DNA of 64,000 nt from LMUY01 sp964244585. Its GTDB lineage: Bacteria > Pseudomonadota > Alphaproteobacteria > Acetobacterales > Acetobacteraceae. Of this stretch, positions 17,889-26,199 are shown in pieces; within the stretch, counting starts at the first letter, position 1, and each line of letters begins with the position of its first letter. The position numbers and the translations under genes are program-made. The stretch spans positions 104,390 to 168,389 of the forward strand of contig CAXTJM010000007.1 in the NCBI GenBank assembly GCA_964244585.1, read 5' to 3'. The notes beneath the pieces are model-generated. The model saw only the letters and a program-made list of their open reading frames with translations. It had not been told where the DNA came from and did no database searches.

Positions 17889-18497
17889 TCAGGCCCGCAC
17901 GGGCGTCCGGATCAGCCGCTTCAGGCGGATCCCCGTCAGCACCATGACCGCCGTGGAGCCGAACGTGGCGCCGATCAGGATCGGGGTCAGCCAACCCAGC
18001 CAGGCCAGCGGCCCCATCAGATAAAGCGCATCGTCCGGATCGAAGCCCCAGCGGCCGCTATAGGCGCGGGTATCGGGCGGGCTGCGCCGTTCCAGCCATT
18101 CGGAGAACAGCCCGCACGCGAACAGGGCGGCGCCGCTGACCAGTCCGAGCAGGATGGCCCAACTCCCCAGCCACCCATGCCGGGCGCCGATGCCGATCGC
18201 CACGAAGAACAGGGCGTTGGTGATGGTGTCGACCCAGTAGTCGTAGATGTGGCCTATCGGGCTGCCCAGGTTGCCGAGGCGCGCCAGCTCGCCATCGGCC
18301 CGGTCGAGGAAGGCCGAAACCAGCCACAGGCCGCCACCCCACCCATCCATCGCCCGGCTGCCGACGGTGAAGCACAGGCAAGCGGCCAACCCGGACAGCA
18401 GGCGCAGGCTGGTCAGGTGGTTCGGCCGGATCGAGGTGCCGATCATCGGCCGCACCAGCGGCCGGGCGGCACGATGGGTCCAGGAGCCGCCGCTCAC
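17889..18497 (-). CDS. CDP-alcohol phosphotransferase, candidate aminoethylphosphonate-lipid synthase
   Basis: A 202-residue membrane protein with the complete family signature D-x2-D-G-x2-A-R-x8-G-x3-D-x3-D, visible as DRADGELARLGNLGSPIG then HIYDYWVD. This family moves a head group from a CDP- or CMP-linked donor to an alcohol such as diacylglycerol. Given the neighbouring genes, which should make CMP-2-aminoethylphosphonate, the likely reaction is transfer of aminoethylphosphonate to a lipid, by analogy with eukaryotic ethanolamine phosphotransferase. That substrate is inferred. The GTG start overlaps the stop codon of the upstream membrane-protein gene as GTGA. It could instead make an ordinary phospholipid. 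Confidence 0.85.
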   Translation of the reverse strand: MSGGSWTHRAARPLVRPMIGTSIRPNHLTSLRLLSGLAACLCFTVGSRAMDGWGGGLWLVSAFLDRADGELARLGNLGSPIGHIYDYWVDTITNALFFVAIGIGARHGWLGSWAILLGLVSGAALFACGLFSEWLERRSPPDTRAYSGRWGFDPDDALYLMGPLAWLGWLTPILIGATFGSTAVMVLTGIRLKRLIRTPVRA

Positions 18498-19507
18498 CGC
18501 GATACCCCTTCCAACCGGGTCTCCGGCAGCGGCTGGGCGTCGTCGCGCGGTCGACGCCCCTCCATACGCTGCCAGGCAACGAGGGCCGGCACGCCGAGCG
18601 TCACCTCCCGCAGGCGCTTCATCAGCGACAAGGCGATCGCGACTTCCGGCGACAGGCCGAACAGCCGGCAGATTACGATGTAGCCGCCCTCCTGCACGCC
18701 CAGGGCGCCCGGCACCGCGAAGCCGGCTGCTTTCAGCGCTTGGCCCAGGCTTTCGATCACCAGACCGGGGCCGATGCCGATGTCGTGGCCCAGGAAGTGC
18801 AGCGCGAGGCACACTTCGATGCCGCCCAGCAGCCAGGAGACCAGGTGCCACGTCGCGGCCAGCGCCAGGCGCCGCGGCGCCCGGTAGCAGGCGATCAGCG
18901 CGGCGTGCAGCCCGGTCACCTGAGTCGTGCCGGACCAGCCGAGCGCCTTGCCCAGCCGCAGCAATCCGGCCTCGATCGCCATCGCCAGGCCCAGCCATTG
19001 CGCGCCGAGGAACACGGCGGCCACTAGTGCCGCCACCACCAGGCCGCCGATCACGTAATTGGCGATGCCGCCGTCGCCGACGCTGTGCAGCAGCAGGAAC
19101 AGGCCCAACAGCGTGAAGGCGATCTGCGTCAGCATCTCCATCGTGAGGTCGGCGACCGACCCGGCGATGGCCGGGGCAAGCGGGACGCCGCGGCGTGCCA
19201 GCAGGCGGGACGCCACGAACTCCCCCCCGATCTGCGCCACCGGCAACAGGTTGTTCACCCCCTCCCGGATCCAGCGCAGGATCAGGAACAAACGCAGGCC
19301 GGGGCGCGGCACGGTCGGCCCGGCGATCACCCGCCAGGCGGAGGCGGAGAACAGCAATTGGACGAGGTGGAACACGATGACGCAGGTGATGCCGAACCAG
19401 CCCGCATGGCCCAGCAGGTCCAGGATGCGGGCGATGCCGTAGCTTTCCAGCAGCCACGCCGCGAGGCCCAGGCCGACCAGGCCGCCGATGATCGCTCCGA
19501 GTTTCAT
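18494..19507 (-). CDS. HpnL/YbhN-like membrane protein (lysylphosphatidylglycerol synthase membrane-domain family)
   Basis: A 337-residue protein of about eight helices. It resembles the UPF0104 group that includes HpnL of hopanoid gene clusters and the flippase half of MprF. Blocks such as AWLLESYGIARILDLLGHAGW near the start, LLPVAQIGGEFVASRLL and FAVPGALGVQEGGYI are typical. Family members are proposed to flip lipids or assist in lipid head-group export. Translational coupling to the CDP-alcohol phosphotransferase suggests the two act on the same lipid. No other hopanoid gene lies in the window. Confidence 0.8.
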   Translation of the reverse strand: MKLGAIIGGLVGLGLAAWLLESYGIARILDLLGHAGWFGITCVIVFHLVQLLFSASAWRVIAGPTVPRPGLRLFLILRWIREGVNNLLPVAQIGGEFVASRLLARRGVPLAPAIAGSVADLTMEMLTQIAFTLLGLFLLLHSVGDGGIANYVIGGLVVAALVAAVFLGAQWLGLAMAIEAGLLRLGKALGWSGTTQVTGLHAALIACYRAPRRLALAATWHLVSWLLGGIEVCLALHFLGHDIGIGPGLVIESLGQALKAAGFAVPGALGVQEGGYIVICRLFGLSPEVAIALSLMKRLREVTLGVPALVAWQRMEGRRPRDDAQPLPETRLEGVSR

Positions 19508-19570
19508 GCGCCGCGCCTTCGTTGGTCAGCCTGAATAGCCGCCAAAGCCGCCCTGCGCTAGGATGACCCA

Positions 19571-20680
19571 ATGTATGATATGCACCCGCCGCTGCTGCTG
19601 ACCCCGGGGCCGTTGACCACGTCGGACGCCACGCGCGCGGCGATGGGCCGGGACTGGGGTTCGCGCGAGGCCGACTTCGTCACCCTCAGCGAGGGGGTGC
19701 GGTCCAGGCTGGCCAGCCTGGCGGGGGTGGCGGACACGCATGCGGCGGTTCCCCTGCCCGGCAGCGGCACCTATGCCGTCGAAGCCGTCATCCAGACCCT
19801 GGTGCCGCGCGACGGGCGGCTGCTGGTGTTGGTCAACGGCGCGTACGGCCACCGCATGGTGGCGATGGCACGCCGGCTCGGCCGCCAGCTCGTCGTGATC
19901 GAGGCGGCGGAGGACCAGCCCATCGCCCCCGACGCCGTGGCGGCCGCGCTAGCCGCCGATCCCGCCATCACCGATGTGGCGCTGGTGCATTGCGAGACCA
20001 CCAGCGGACTGTTGAACCCGCTGGCAGACGTCGCGGCCATCGTGCAGGCAGCCGGGCGACGCTTCATCGTCGATGCCATGAGTTCTTTCGGGGCGATCCC
20101 GATCGACGGCGGCAGCTTCCGCTTCAGCGCCCTGGTCGGCTCGGCGAACAAGGGGCTGGAAGGGGTGCCCGGGCTCGCCTACGCGATCGCGGAGAAAGGC
20201 CACCTGGCCGCCTCCGCCGACAATGCCAGCAGCATCAGCCTTGACCTGCACGACCAATGGCGCGCCTACGAAGCCAGCGGGCAATGGCGGTTCACCCCGC
20301 CGGTCCAGGTGGTCGCGGCCTTGTCCGCGGCGCTGGACCAACTGGCGGCGGAAGGCGGCATCGCCGCCCGCCACGCCCGCTACCAGCGCAATTGCGACAC
20401 GCTGCGCAGCGGAATGCAGGCGCTGGGCTTCGTGCCGTTCCTGCCCGCCGTGCTCCAGGCGCCCGTGATCGTCACCTTCCGCATCCCGCCCGGCGGCTGG
20501 TTCCGCTTCGAAGCGTTCTACGACTTCCTGCATGCCCGCGGCGTGGTGATCTACCCGGGCAAGCTGACCGCGGAGCCGAGTTTCCGCATCGGCTGCATCG
20601 GCGCCATCGGCCCGGACGACATGGGCCGCGCGCTCGCCGCCGTGGGAGAGTTCGTACGCTCCTACCGCGCCGCCGCCTGA
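19571..20680 (+). CDS. phnW: 2-aminoethylphosphonate-pyruvate transaminase
   Basis: A 369-residue class V aminotransferase. The PLP lysine is K194 in SANKGLEGVPG, and the PLP-ring aspartate is D168 in VDAMSS. LLTPGPLTTS at the N-terminus and FTPPVQVV late in the chain are PhnW signatures. In catabolism PhnW removes the amino group from aminoethylphosphonate. Here, beside PEP mutase and phosphonopyruvate decarboxylase and without PhnX, it most likely runs in reverse to aminate phosphonoacetaldehyde. It is divergent from the membrane-protein gene (63 bp apart), and its 3' end overlaps the convergent decarboxylase gene by 19 nt. AGGA lies upstream of the ATG. Confidence 0.92.
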   Translation: MYDMHPPLLLTPGPLTTSDATRAAMGRDWGSREADFVTLSEGVRSRLASLAGVADTHAAVPLPGSGTYAVEAVIQTLVPRDGRLLVLVNGAYGHRMVAMARRLGRQLVVIEAAEDQPIAPDAVAAALAADPAITDVALVHCETTSGLLNPLADVAAIVQAAGRRFIVDAMSSFGAIPIDGGSFRFSALVGSANKGLEGVPGLAYAIAEKGHLAASADNASSISLDLHDQWRAYEASGQWRFTPPVQVVAALSAALDQLAAEGGIAARHARYQRNCDTLRSGMQALGFVPFLPAVLQAPVIVTFRIPPGGWFRFEAFYDFLHARGVVIYPGKLTAEPSFRIGCIGAIGPDDMGRALAAVGEFVRSYRAAA

Positions 20681-21810
20681 GCCAGGAAGCCACGGAAGCG
20701 CTGCGCCACCTCGTGCGGCGCGATCGTCGGCCGGCCGAGCTTTTCCAGCGACCCCGGACGGATGCGGACATGCACCAGGCAGGGCCCGGCGACGGCAAGG
20801 GCCTGCGCGAAGGCGGCCGCGAACCCGTCCACATCGTCGCAGACGAACGCCGCCGCATAGCCGCAGGCCAACGCCACGCCGGCGAAGTCGACCACGGGCG
20901 AGACCGTCGCCTGCCCGCCAGTCGAATCATGCACCCCGTTATCCAGCAACACGTGGAGCAGTCCCGGCGGGTGATAGGCGCCGATGGTTGCCAGGCTGCC
21001 CAGCTTCATCAGCGCCGCGCCGTCACCGTCGAGCACGATCGTGCGCCGCCCGGTGGTGACTGCAATGCCCAGGCCCATGGGGCTGGCGCAGCCCATCGAT
21101 CCCACCTGATAGAGATGCTGCTCCCGGTCCGCCAAGGTGAACAACTCACGCCCGGCCTTGCCGGTGGTGACGACGACCGGCGCGTCAGGCGGCACGTCGG
21201 CCAGCACCCGCTCCAGGATCGCCAGCCGCGTGGGGCGTGCGCCATGGGCTTGCAGATCCGCCCGGCGGCCGGGCGGCGGCGCCGGACGGGCGTCCTGGTC
21301 CAGGGCCTCTTCCGCGAGGCTGTCCTTCTCCATCACCAGGGCAAAGGGTAGGCTGGTCCGGTCCATCGCGTCGCGCGCCTGGGCCAGCGCCGGCCCGAGC
21401 GCAGCCGGGCTGTCCGGAAACCGGGCATGCGGCACCTCGATCACGTCCAGCAGGTCTTGGGTGACGCGGCCCATCAGCGCGTGCTGCGGCTCGTCCTTCA
21501 GGCCGGGCTGGCCGCGCCAGGTGACGATCAGCAGGGTCGGGATGCGGAACGGGTGGTTCAGCGAGGTGAGCGGGTTGACCGCGTTGCCCAGGCCGGAGTT
21601 CTGGCACATCACCGCCGTCTCCCGCCCGGCGAGCCAGGCGCCGGCCGCGATCGCCACCGCCTCCCCCTCGCTGGCCGCGCCGACATACCGCAGTGACCGG
21701 TCGCTCAGCGTGCGGTTGATCAGCGGCGTCAGGAAGCTGCAGGGCACGCCGGTGTAGAAACCGATGCCCGCCTGCCCGGCCGCCTCGATGAACGACGCCG
21801 CCCCGATCAT
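20662..21810 (-). CDS. ppd: Phosphonopyruvate decarboxylase
   Basis: A 382-residue thiamine-diphosphate enzyme that converts phosphonopyruvate to phosphonoacetaldehyde, the step that makes phosphonate synthesis irreversible. The TPP/Mg motif begins GDGAALMKLGSLATIG and includes the downstream asparagine in LLDNGVHDSTGGQ. The N-terminus has the family-typical FYTGVPCSFLTPLIN, and NSGLGNAVNPLTSL is also characteristic. The start codon overlaps the stop codon of the upstream PEP mutase gene (TGATG), so the two are translated together. Confidence 0.93.
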   Translation of the reverse strand: MIGAASFIEAAGQAGIGFYTGVPCSFLTPLINRTLSDRSLRYVGAASEGEAVAIAAGAWLAGRETAVMCQNSGLGNAVNPLTSLNHPFRIPTLLIVTWRGQPGLKDEPQHALMGRVTQDLLDVIEVPHARFPDSPAALGPALAQARDAMDRTSLPFALVMEKDSLAEEALDQDARPAPPPGRRADLQAHGARPTRLAILERVLADVPPDAPVVVTTGKAGRELFTLADREQHLYQVGSMGCASPMGLGIAVTTGRRTIVLDGDGAALMKLGSLATIGAYHPPGLLHVLLDNGVHDSTGGQATVSPVVDFAGVALACGYAAAFVCDDVDGFAAAFAQALAVAGPCLVHVRIRPGSLEKLGRPTIAPHEVAQRFRGFLAQAAAR

Positions 21811-23438
21811 CAGGAGAAGTTCCGCGCCGCCGCCAGGTCGGCATGGGTGTCCACGTCCAGCCAGTGCCCGTTGATGTAGTGCACCGCCACCGGGGAGCGC
21901 GCCATCAGCCGTTCCAACAGGGTCGGGATATCGGCCGCCGCCAGGCTGCCATCCGCCGCCATGGCAGCCAGCTCCTCGCGCACCAACTCGGCGCCGCGCG
22001 CGCTGAGACGCACCAGCCCGATCCACTCGCCGCCGGCATCGGCCGGCGCGACGCCGACCCCGGTCAGCAGGGCCGGGCCGTCGTCGTAATAGCCCGACGT
22101 GTCACGCCGGCTCGCCGCCATCAGGTCCCTCGTGTTGGCCGCGCCGCGCCGGGTGGAGTCCAGCACCACCGTGATGTCGGCCGGCGATTCCAGCAGCCCG
22201 TCCAGGATGTAGCGGCGGAACAGCACGTCGCCATAGACCAGCACGGTCTCGCCGTGCAGCCGCGGCAAGGCACAGGCCAGCGACGCCGCCTCCCCGGTGT
22301 CGGCGAAGGCCGGGTTGTCCAGCACGATGATGCCGTCCGCCGGAATGGCGTGGGCCTGGTAGCCCCGCACCACCGCCACGTCGAACACCCCGCTCTCACC
22401 CAGGGTGGACAGGAGGCGATGCAGCAGGGGCTTGCCGCGCACGTCCAGCATGCATTTCGGCAGCTCCGCCGTCACCGAGGCCAGGTCCGAGCCCCGCGAC
22501 GCCGCGAGCACGATGCCGCGGACGTTGCGGCTGACGGGGAGGTAGCGCTGGTTGGCCGCCTCCAGCTCGTCGTTCCCGGTCAGCCGGAAGATGTCGCGCA
22601 CGGAGGTGACCCGGTCCTCCACCTCCAGCAAGGATTCGGTGGCGGCGATGGTGCGGGCGGTCTCCCGCATGGCCGAGATGGAGGACCGCACCAGGTGGTT
22701 GGCCCAGATCACCAGCGAGATGCCGGCCTTGCGGAAGGTGTCGGACGGGGTCGCATAGTAGATCGTCGGCACGATGACGATCGGGCAGCGGCCATCCCAT
22801 CGCTGCATGAACCCGGTGATCTCGCCGGCATCCGGCTTCTTGGAATGCACCAGGATCGCATCGGCGCCCGCCGCATGGTACGCCTCGGCCCGGCGCAGCG
22901 CCTCGTCCATGGAATGGCCGGAGATCAACGCCTCGGTCCGCGCGACGAGGCAGAAATCGTCGTCGGTCTGCGCGTCCTTGCCGGCCCGCAGCCGTCCGCA
23001 GAACTCCGCCATGTCGGCCAGCGGCTGGCGGTCCCCCAGGAAGGAGTTGGTCTTGGGGAACAGCTTGTCCTCCAGGCAGACGCCGGCGATGCCGCGCTCC
23101 CCCAGCTTGCGCACCAGGCGCCGGACGTTGTTGAAGTTGCCGTAGCCGGTGTCGCCGTCCACCAGGATCGGCAGGGTCGTGGCGTCGGCCATGAACTCCA
23201 GCACGTCCAGCACCTGGGTCCAGGACGCCTCGTTGTTGTCGCGCAGCCCAAGCATGGCGGAGATCGACAGGCCGGACGCCCAGATGCCCTCGAACCCGGC
23301 TTCCTCCACGATCTTGGCCGACAGGCCGCTATGCGCCTCCATGATGAAGGAGAGGCCCGGCGAGAGCAGCATCGAGCGCAGGCGCGCCGCGCGGGAGGCT
23401 GTGCCGAGTCCGACCCCGACCTGGGTGTTGTTATCCAT
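21810..23438 (-). CDS. pepM: Phosphoenolpyruvate mutase fused to a CTP:phosphonate cytidylyltransferase domain
   Basis: A 542-residue two-domain enzyme. Residues 1-295 are PEP mutase, which rearranges PEP to phosphonopyruvate. The mutase signature EDKLFPKTNS is at residues 123-132, with D66, D94, D96 and R167 as further expected active-site residues. Residues 305-542 form a nucleotidyltransferase domain (GIVLAASRGS, then ELPKCMLDVRGKPLLHR), matching PntC, which makes CMP-aminoethylphosphonate. One protein therefore supplies both the first committed step and the activation step. ATG 23438 follows GAGG at a good distance; ATG 23447 is an alternative. The gene is divergent from the Rieske oxygenase genes, 95 bp apart. 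Confidence 0.93.
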   Translation of the reverse strand: MDNNTQVGVGLGTASRAARLRSMLLSPGLSFIMEAHSGLSAKIVEEAGFEGIWASGLSISAMLGLRDNNEASWTQVLDVLEFMADATTLPILVDGDTGYGNFNNVRRLVRKLGERGIAGVCLEDKLFPKTNSFLGDRQPLADMAEFCGRLRAGKDAQTDDDFCLVARTEALISGHSMDEALRRAEAYHAAGADAILVHSKKPDAGEITGFMQRWDGRCPIVIVPTIYYATPSDTFRKAGISLVIWANHLVRSSISAMRETARTIAATESLLEVEDRVTSVRDIFRLTGNDELEAANQRYLPVSRNVRGIVLAASRGSDLASVTAELPKCMLDVRGKPLLHRLLSTLGESGVFDVAVVRGYQAHAIPADGIIVLDNPAFADTGEAASLACALPRLHGETVLVYGDVLFRRYILDGLLESPADITVVLDSTRRGAANTRDLMAASRRDTSGYYDDGPALLTGVGVAPADAGGEWIGLVRLSARGAELVREELAAMAADGSLAAADIPTLLERLMARSPVAVHYINGHWLDVDTHADLAAARNFS

Positions 23439-23533
23439 TGATGTCATCCTCGTGATCGGCCTGCATACGCCCGTTGCAAGGCCCTGGGCAATTCGGCGCT
23501 CCACGCTACAGTGCATGGGTCGCGGAGGGGATC

Positions 23534-24811
23534 ATGGATCACGTGCAGCACTTGTCCGAGCCGCCGGAGGGCGTGCATTTCCCGCACGGCGACGGGTCCC
23601 GCGTACCCTACACCGTGTTCGACTCCGCCGCGGTCTATGCCCGCGAGCAGGACCGCATCTATCGCGGGCCGACCTGGAGCTTCCTAGGACTGGAGGCGGA
23701 GATCCCCAAGCCCGGCGACTTCAAGAGCAGCTATATCGGCGAAACCCCCGTGGTCATGACCCGGGCCGAGGACGGCACGCTCGCCGCATGGGTCAACCGC
23801 TGCGCCCATCGCGGCGCCGCCGTCTGCCGCCTGCCCCGCGGCAACGCGCTGTCGCATAGCTGCGTCTATCACCAGTGGAATTACGGCACGAAGGGCAACC
23901 TCCAGGGCGTGCCGTTCCGTCGCGGGCAGAAGAACATGACGGGAATGCCGCCCGATTTCGACCCCAGGCAGCACAACCTCCAGCAGCTCCGCGTCGATAG
24001 CTACCATGGGCTGGTCTTCGCCACCTTCAGCAGCACCGTGGCAGACCTGCCGGACTATATCGGCCCGCAGATGCGCCCCTGGGTGGACCGGGTGTTCTGC
24101 AAGCCGATCGTCTATCTCGGCTGCACCCGGCAATTCTCCAATTCCAACTGGAAGCTGTACCTGGAGAACGTGAAGGACCCCTACCACGCCAGCCTGCTGC
24201 ATTTGTTCCACACCACGTTCAACATCTTCCGCGTGAACATGAAGGCGCATGCCATCGCGGACGAGGCGACGGGGCTGCACAACATCGTCGTGGCGATCCG
24301 CAACGAGACCGATGGCGCGGACGCCTACAAGACGCAGAACATCCGCTCTTACGACGACAGCTTCAGGCTGGAGGACGAGTCGCTGCTGGCGCTGGTGCCG
24401 GAATATGCCGAGGTGGCAACCAACCACATCCAACCGATCTTCCCTCAATTGGTGATACAGCAGATCCATAACACGCTGGTGGCGCGGCAATTGCTGCCCA
24501 AGGGGCCGGACAGCTTCGAACTGGTGTTCCACTTCTTCGGCTACGAGGACGACACGCCGGAGATGCGGGCGCTGCGCATCAAGCAGGCCAACCTGGTGGG
24601 GCCGGCAGGCTACATCTCGATGGAGGACACCGAGGCCACCGAGCTGGTGCAGCACGGCATCGCCGGGCACGGCGGCCGCGCCTCGGTCCTGGAGATGTCC
24701 CGCGCCGCGCCGGACGAGCAGGCGACGCTGATCACGGAAAGCCTGGTGCGCAAGTTCTGGGTCGGCTACCAGCGGCTGATGGGCTACGACGACGGCGTGC
24801 CCGCCCCGTGA
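23534..24811 (+). CDS. Rieske aromatic ring-hydroxylating oxygenase, alpha subunit
   Basis: A 425-residue catalytic subunit. The Rieske [2Fe-2S] ligands are C90, H92, C110 and H113. The mononuclear iron site shows in ENVKDPYHASLLH (D215, H218, H223), with an acidic ligand expected later. The sequence resembles salicylate 5-hydroxylase, anthranilate dioxygenase (AndAc) and terephthalate dioxygenase large subunits, so the substrate is probably a carboxylated aromatic, but which one is not clear. The start follows GGAGGGG by 3 nt. It is first in a three-gene set with the beta subunit and ferredoxin. No reductase gene is present nearby. Confidence 0.88.
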   Translation: MDHVQHLSEPPEGVHFPHGDGSRVPYTVFDSAAVYAREQDRIYRGPTWSFLGLEAEIPKPGDFKSSYIGETPVVMTRAEDGTLAAWVNRCAHRGAAVCRLPRGNALSHSCVYHQWNYGTKGNLQGVPFRRGQKNMTGMPPDFDPRQHNLQQLRVDSYHGLVFATFSSTVADLPDYIGPQMRPWVDRVFCKPIVYLGCTRQFSNSNWKLYLENVKDPYHASLLHLFHTTFNIFRVNMKAHAIADEATGLHNIVVAIRNETDGADAYKTQNIRSYDDSFRLEDESLLALVPEYAEVATNHIQPIFPQLVIQQIHNTLVARQLLPKGPDSFELVFHFFGYEDDTPEMRALRIKQANLVGPAGYISMEDTEATELVQHGIAGHGGRASVLEMSRAAPDEQATLITESLVRKFWVGYQRLMGYDDGVPAP

Positions 24812-25287
24812 TCCCGGCCGAACTGCTGTTGCGGCTGGAGATGCAGGACCTGCAGGACCGCTACATCGCCACCATCGACAACGACCGGCTGGAAGATTGG
24901 GCCGCCCTGTTCGTGGAGGATTGCCTCTACGAGATCATGCCGCGCGAGAACGAGGAGCTGGGGCTGCCGGCGCCGTTGATCCATTGCGACAATGCGGCGA
25001 TGCTACGCGACCGCGTGCTGTCGCTCCGCCATGCCAACATCTTCGAGAAGCCGGCCTATCGCCACATGGTCTCCGGCCTGGCGGTCGAGCGGGTGGATGA
25101 AGCAACCGTCGCTATGTCGTGCAACTACCTGGTGGTCAACACCACGCAGGAGGGCAATTCCGCCGTCTACCAGGCCGGCCGCTATCTGGACCGCGTGGTA
25201 CGGACCCCGGAAGGCTGGCGCTTCAAGTCCAAGCGGGCGATCTACGACACGCTGCGGGTGCAGACGCTGTTGGCCTATCCGATCTGA
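24808..25287 (+). CDS. Ring-hydroxylating oxygenase, beta subunit
   Basis: A 159-residue protein of the NTF2-like fold used by small subunits of ring-hydroxylating oxygenases. Recognisable blocks are LQDRYIATIDNDRLEDWAAL at the start, YEIMPRENEELGLPAPLIH, and WRFKSKRAIYDTLRVQTLLA at the end. It is structural and has no cofactor. It starts at a GTG overlapping the alpha-subunit stop codon (GTGA), so the two subunits should be made in equal amounts. Confidence 0.88.
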   Translation: MIPAELLLRLEMQDLQDRYIATIDNDRLEDWAALFVEDCLYEIMPRENEELGLPAPLIHCDNAAMLRDRVLSLRHANIFEKPAYRHMVSGLAVERVDEATVAMSCNYLVVNTTQEGNSAVYQAGRYLDRVVRTPEGWRFKSKRAIYDTLRVQTLLAYPI

Positions 25288-25613
25288 TGACGGACTGGAT
25301 CGACGTGGCGGCGTTGGGCGATGTGACGCCGGACCGGGTGCTCGCGGTGGAGGCGGGCGGCCAGCAGATCGCGCTGTTCCGCCTGGACGATGCGGTGTTC
25401 GCGCTGGCGGACCAGTGCAGCCACGGCTACGCCCGGCTGTCGGATGGCTATGTCGAGGATGGCTGCGTCGAGTGCCCGCTGCACCAGGGCCTGGTCGACA
25501 TCCGCACCGGCGAACCCCGCTCCACCCCGATCACCGACCCAGTCCGCAGCTTTCCGGTCCGGGTCGTGGCCGGCCGAGTGGAAATCCAACTCGACTCGGC
25601 TGCCCGGTCGTAG
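25287..25613 (+). CDS. Rieske ferredoxin of the ring-hydroxylating oxygenase
   Basis: A 108-residue Rieske protein that should deliver electrons to the oxygenase alpha subunit. The [2Fe-2S] ligands are in CSHGYARLSDGY and CPLHQG, the usual CxH...CxxH spacing for this group. Its start shares one base with the beta-subunit stop codon. A flavin reductase to feed this ferredoxin is not encoded in the window, so it must be supplied from elsewhere in the genome. Confidence 0.9.
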   Translation: MTDWIDVAALGDVTPDRVLAVEAGGQQIALFRLDDAVFALADQCSHGYARLSDGYVEDGCVECPLHQGLVDIRTGEPRSTPITDPVRSFPVRVVAGRVEIQLDSAARS

Positions 25614-25663
25614 GCCGACTGGACAAGGTTGTCGTAACGAATGTCCATCATAAGGGCCGGTCC

Positions 25664-26092
25664 ATGACCATGAAGCTCGAAATCGCCTCCCTCATCGTCG
25701 ACGCCGCCTTGAAGGCCGGGCGGGAGCACGGCTTCATGCCGCTCAGCGTCGCGGTGCTCGACGCCGGCGGCCATCTAGTCGCGTTCAAGCGGGAGGACAG
25801 GTCCGGCATCCTCCGCTTCGACATCGCCTTCGGCAAAGCCTGGGGCGCACTGGGCATGGGCTTCGGCTCGCGGGAACTGTTCAACCGCACCAACGCCAAC
25901 CCCACCTTCATGGCGGCGCTCTCCGCCGTCAGCGGCGGCCGGCTCGTGCCGGTGCCGAGCGGCGTGCTGGTGCTGTCGGAGGGCGAGGTGATCGGCGCGG
26001 TCGGCATCTCCGGCGACAACTCCGACAATGACGAGACCTGTGCCCTGGCCGGGATCGCCGCCGCCGGGCTGGAAGCCAAGACCGGCCTGTAG
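25664..26092 (+). CDS. GlcG/HbpS-family protein
   Basis: A 142-residue protein of the GlcG/HbpS (DUF336) family, with the conserved PLSVAVLDAGGHLVAFKRED near the N-terminus, the helix RFDIAFGKAWGALGMG, and the glycine-rich EVIGAVGISGDNSDNDE near the end. Some members bind heme or cobalamin, others occur in operons for organic-acid or aromatic breakdown. Placement 50 bp after the Rieske ferredoxin gene suggests it belongs with that pathway. Its exact role is unknown. A second ATG lies two codons downstream. Confidence 0.82.
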   Translation: MTMKLEIASLIVDAALKAGREHGFMPLSVAVLDAGGHLVAFKREDRSGILRFDIAFGKAWGALGMGFGSRELFNRTNANPTFMAALSAVSGGRLVPVPSGVLVLSEGEVIGAVGISGDNSDNDETCALAGIAAAGLEAKTGL

Positions 26093-26095
26093 CAT

Positions 26096-26123
26096 TTGAC
26101 TCGCCTGGGACGGGCGCTATAAC
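26096..26123 (+). promoter_or_regulatory. Sigma-70-type promoter for rplU-rpmA
   Basis: TTGACT at 26096-26101 and TATAAC at 26118-26123 are separated by 16 bp, a near-consensus housekeeping promoter. It lies 76 bp before the rplU start codon, immediately after the stop codon of the preceding gene, and would give a leader of roughly 70 nt. Confidence 0.7.
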
Positions 26124-26199
26124 GCCTGCCTCCGGCGCCAGGGAAACCTGCTGCCCGGTCGCCAATGGCGCGGCCGAAGGTTCCGATAGGATTCGATCG

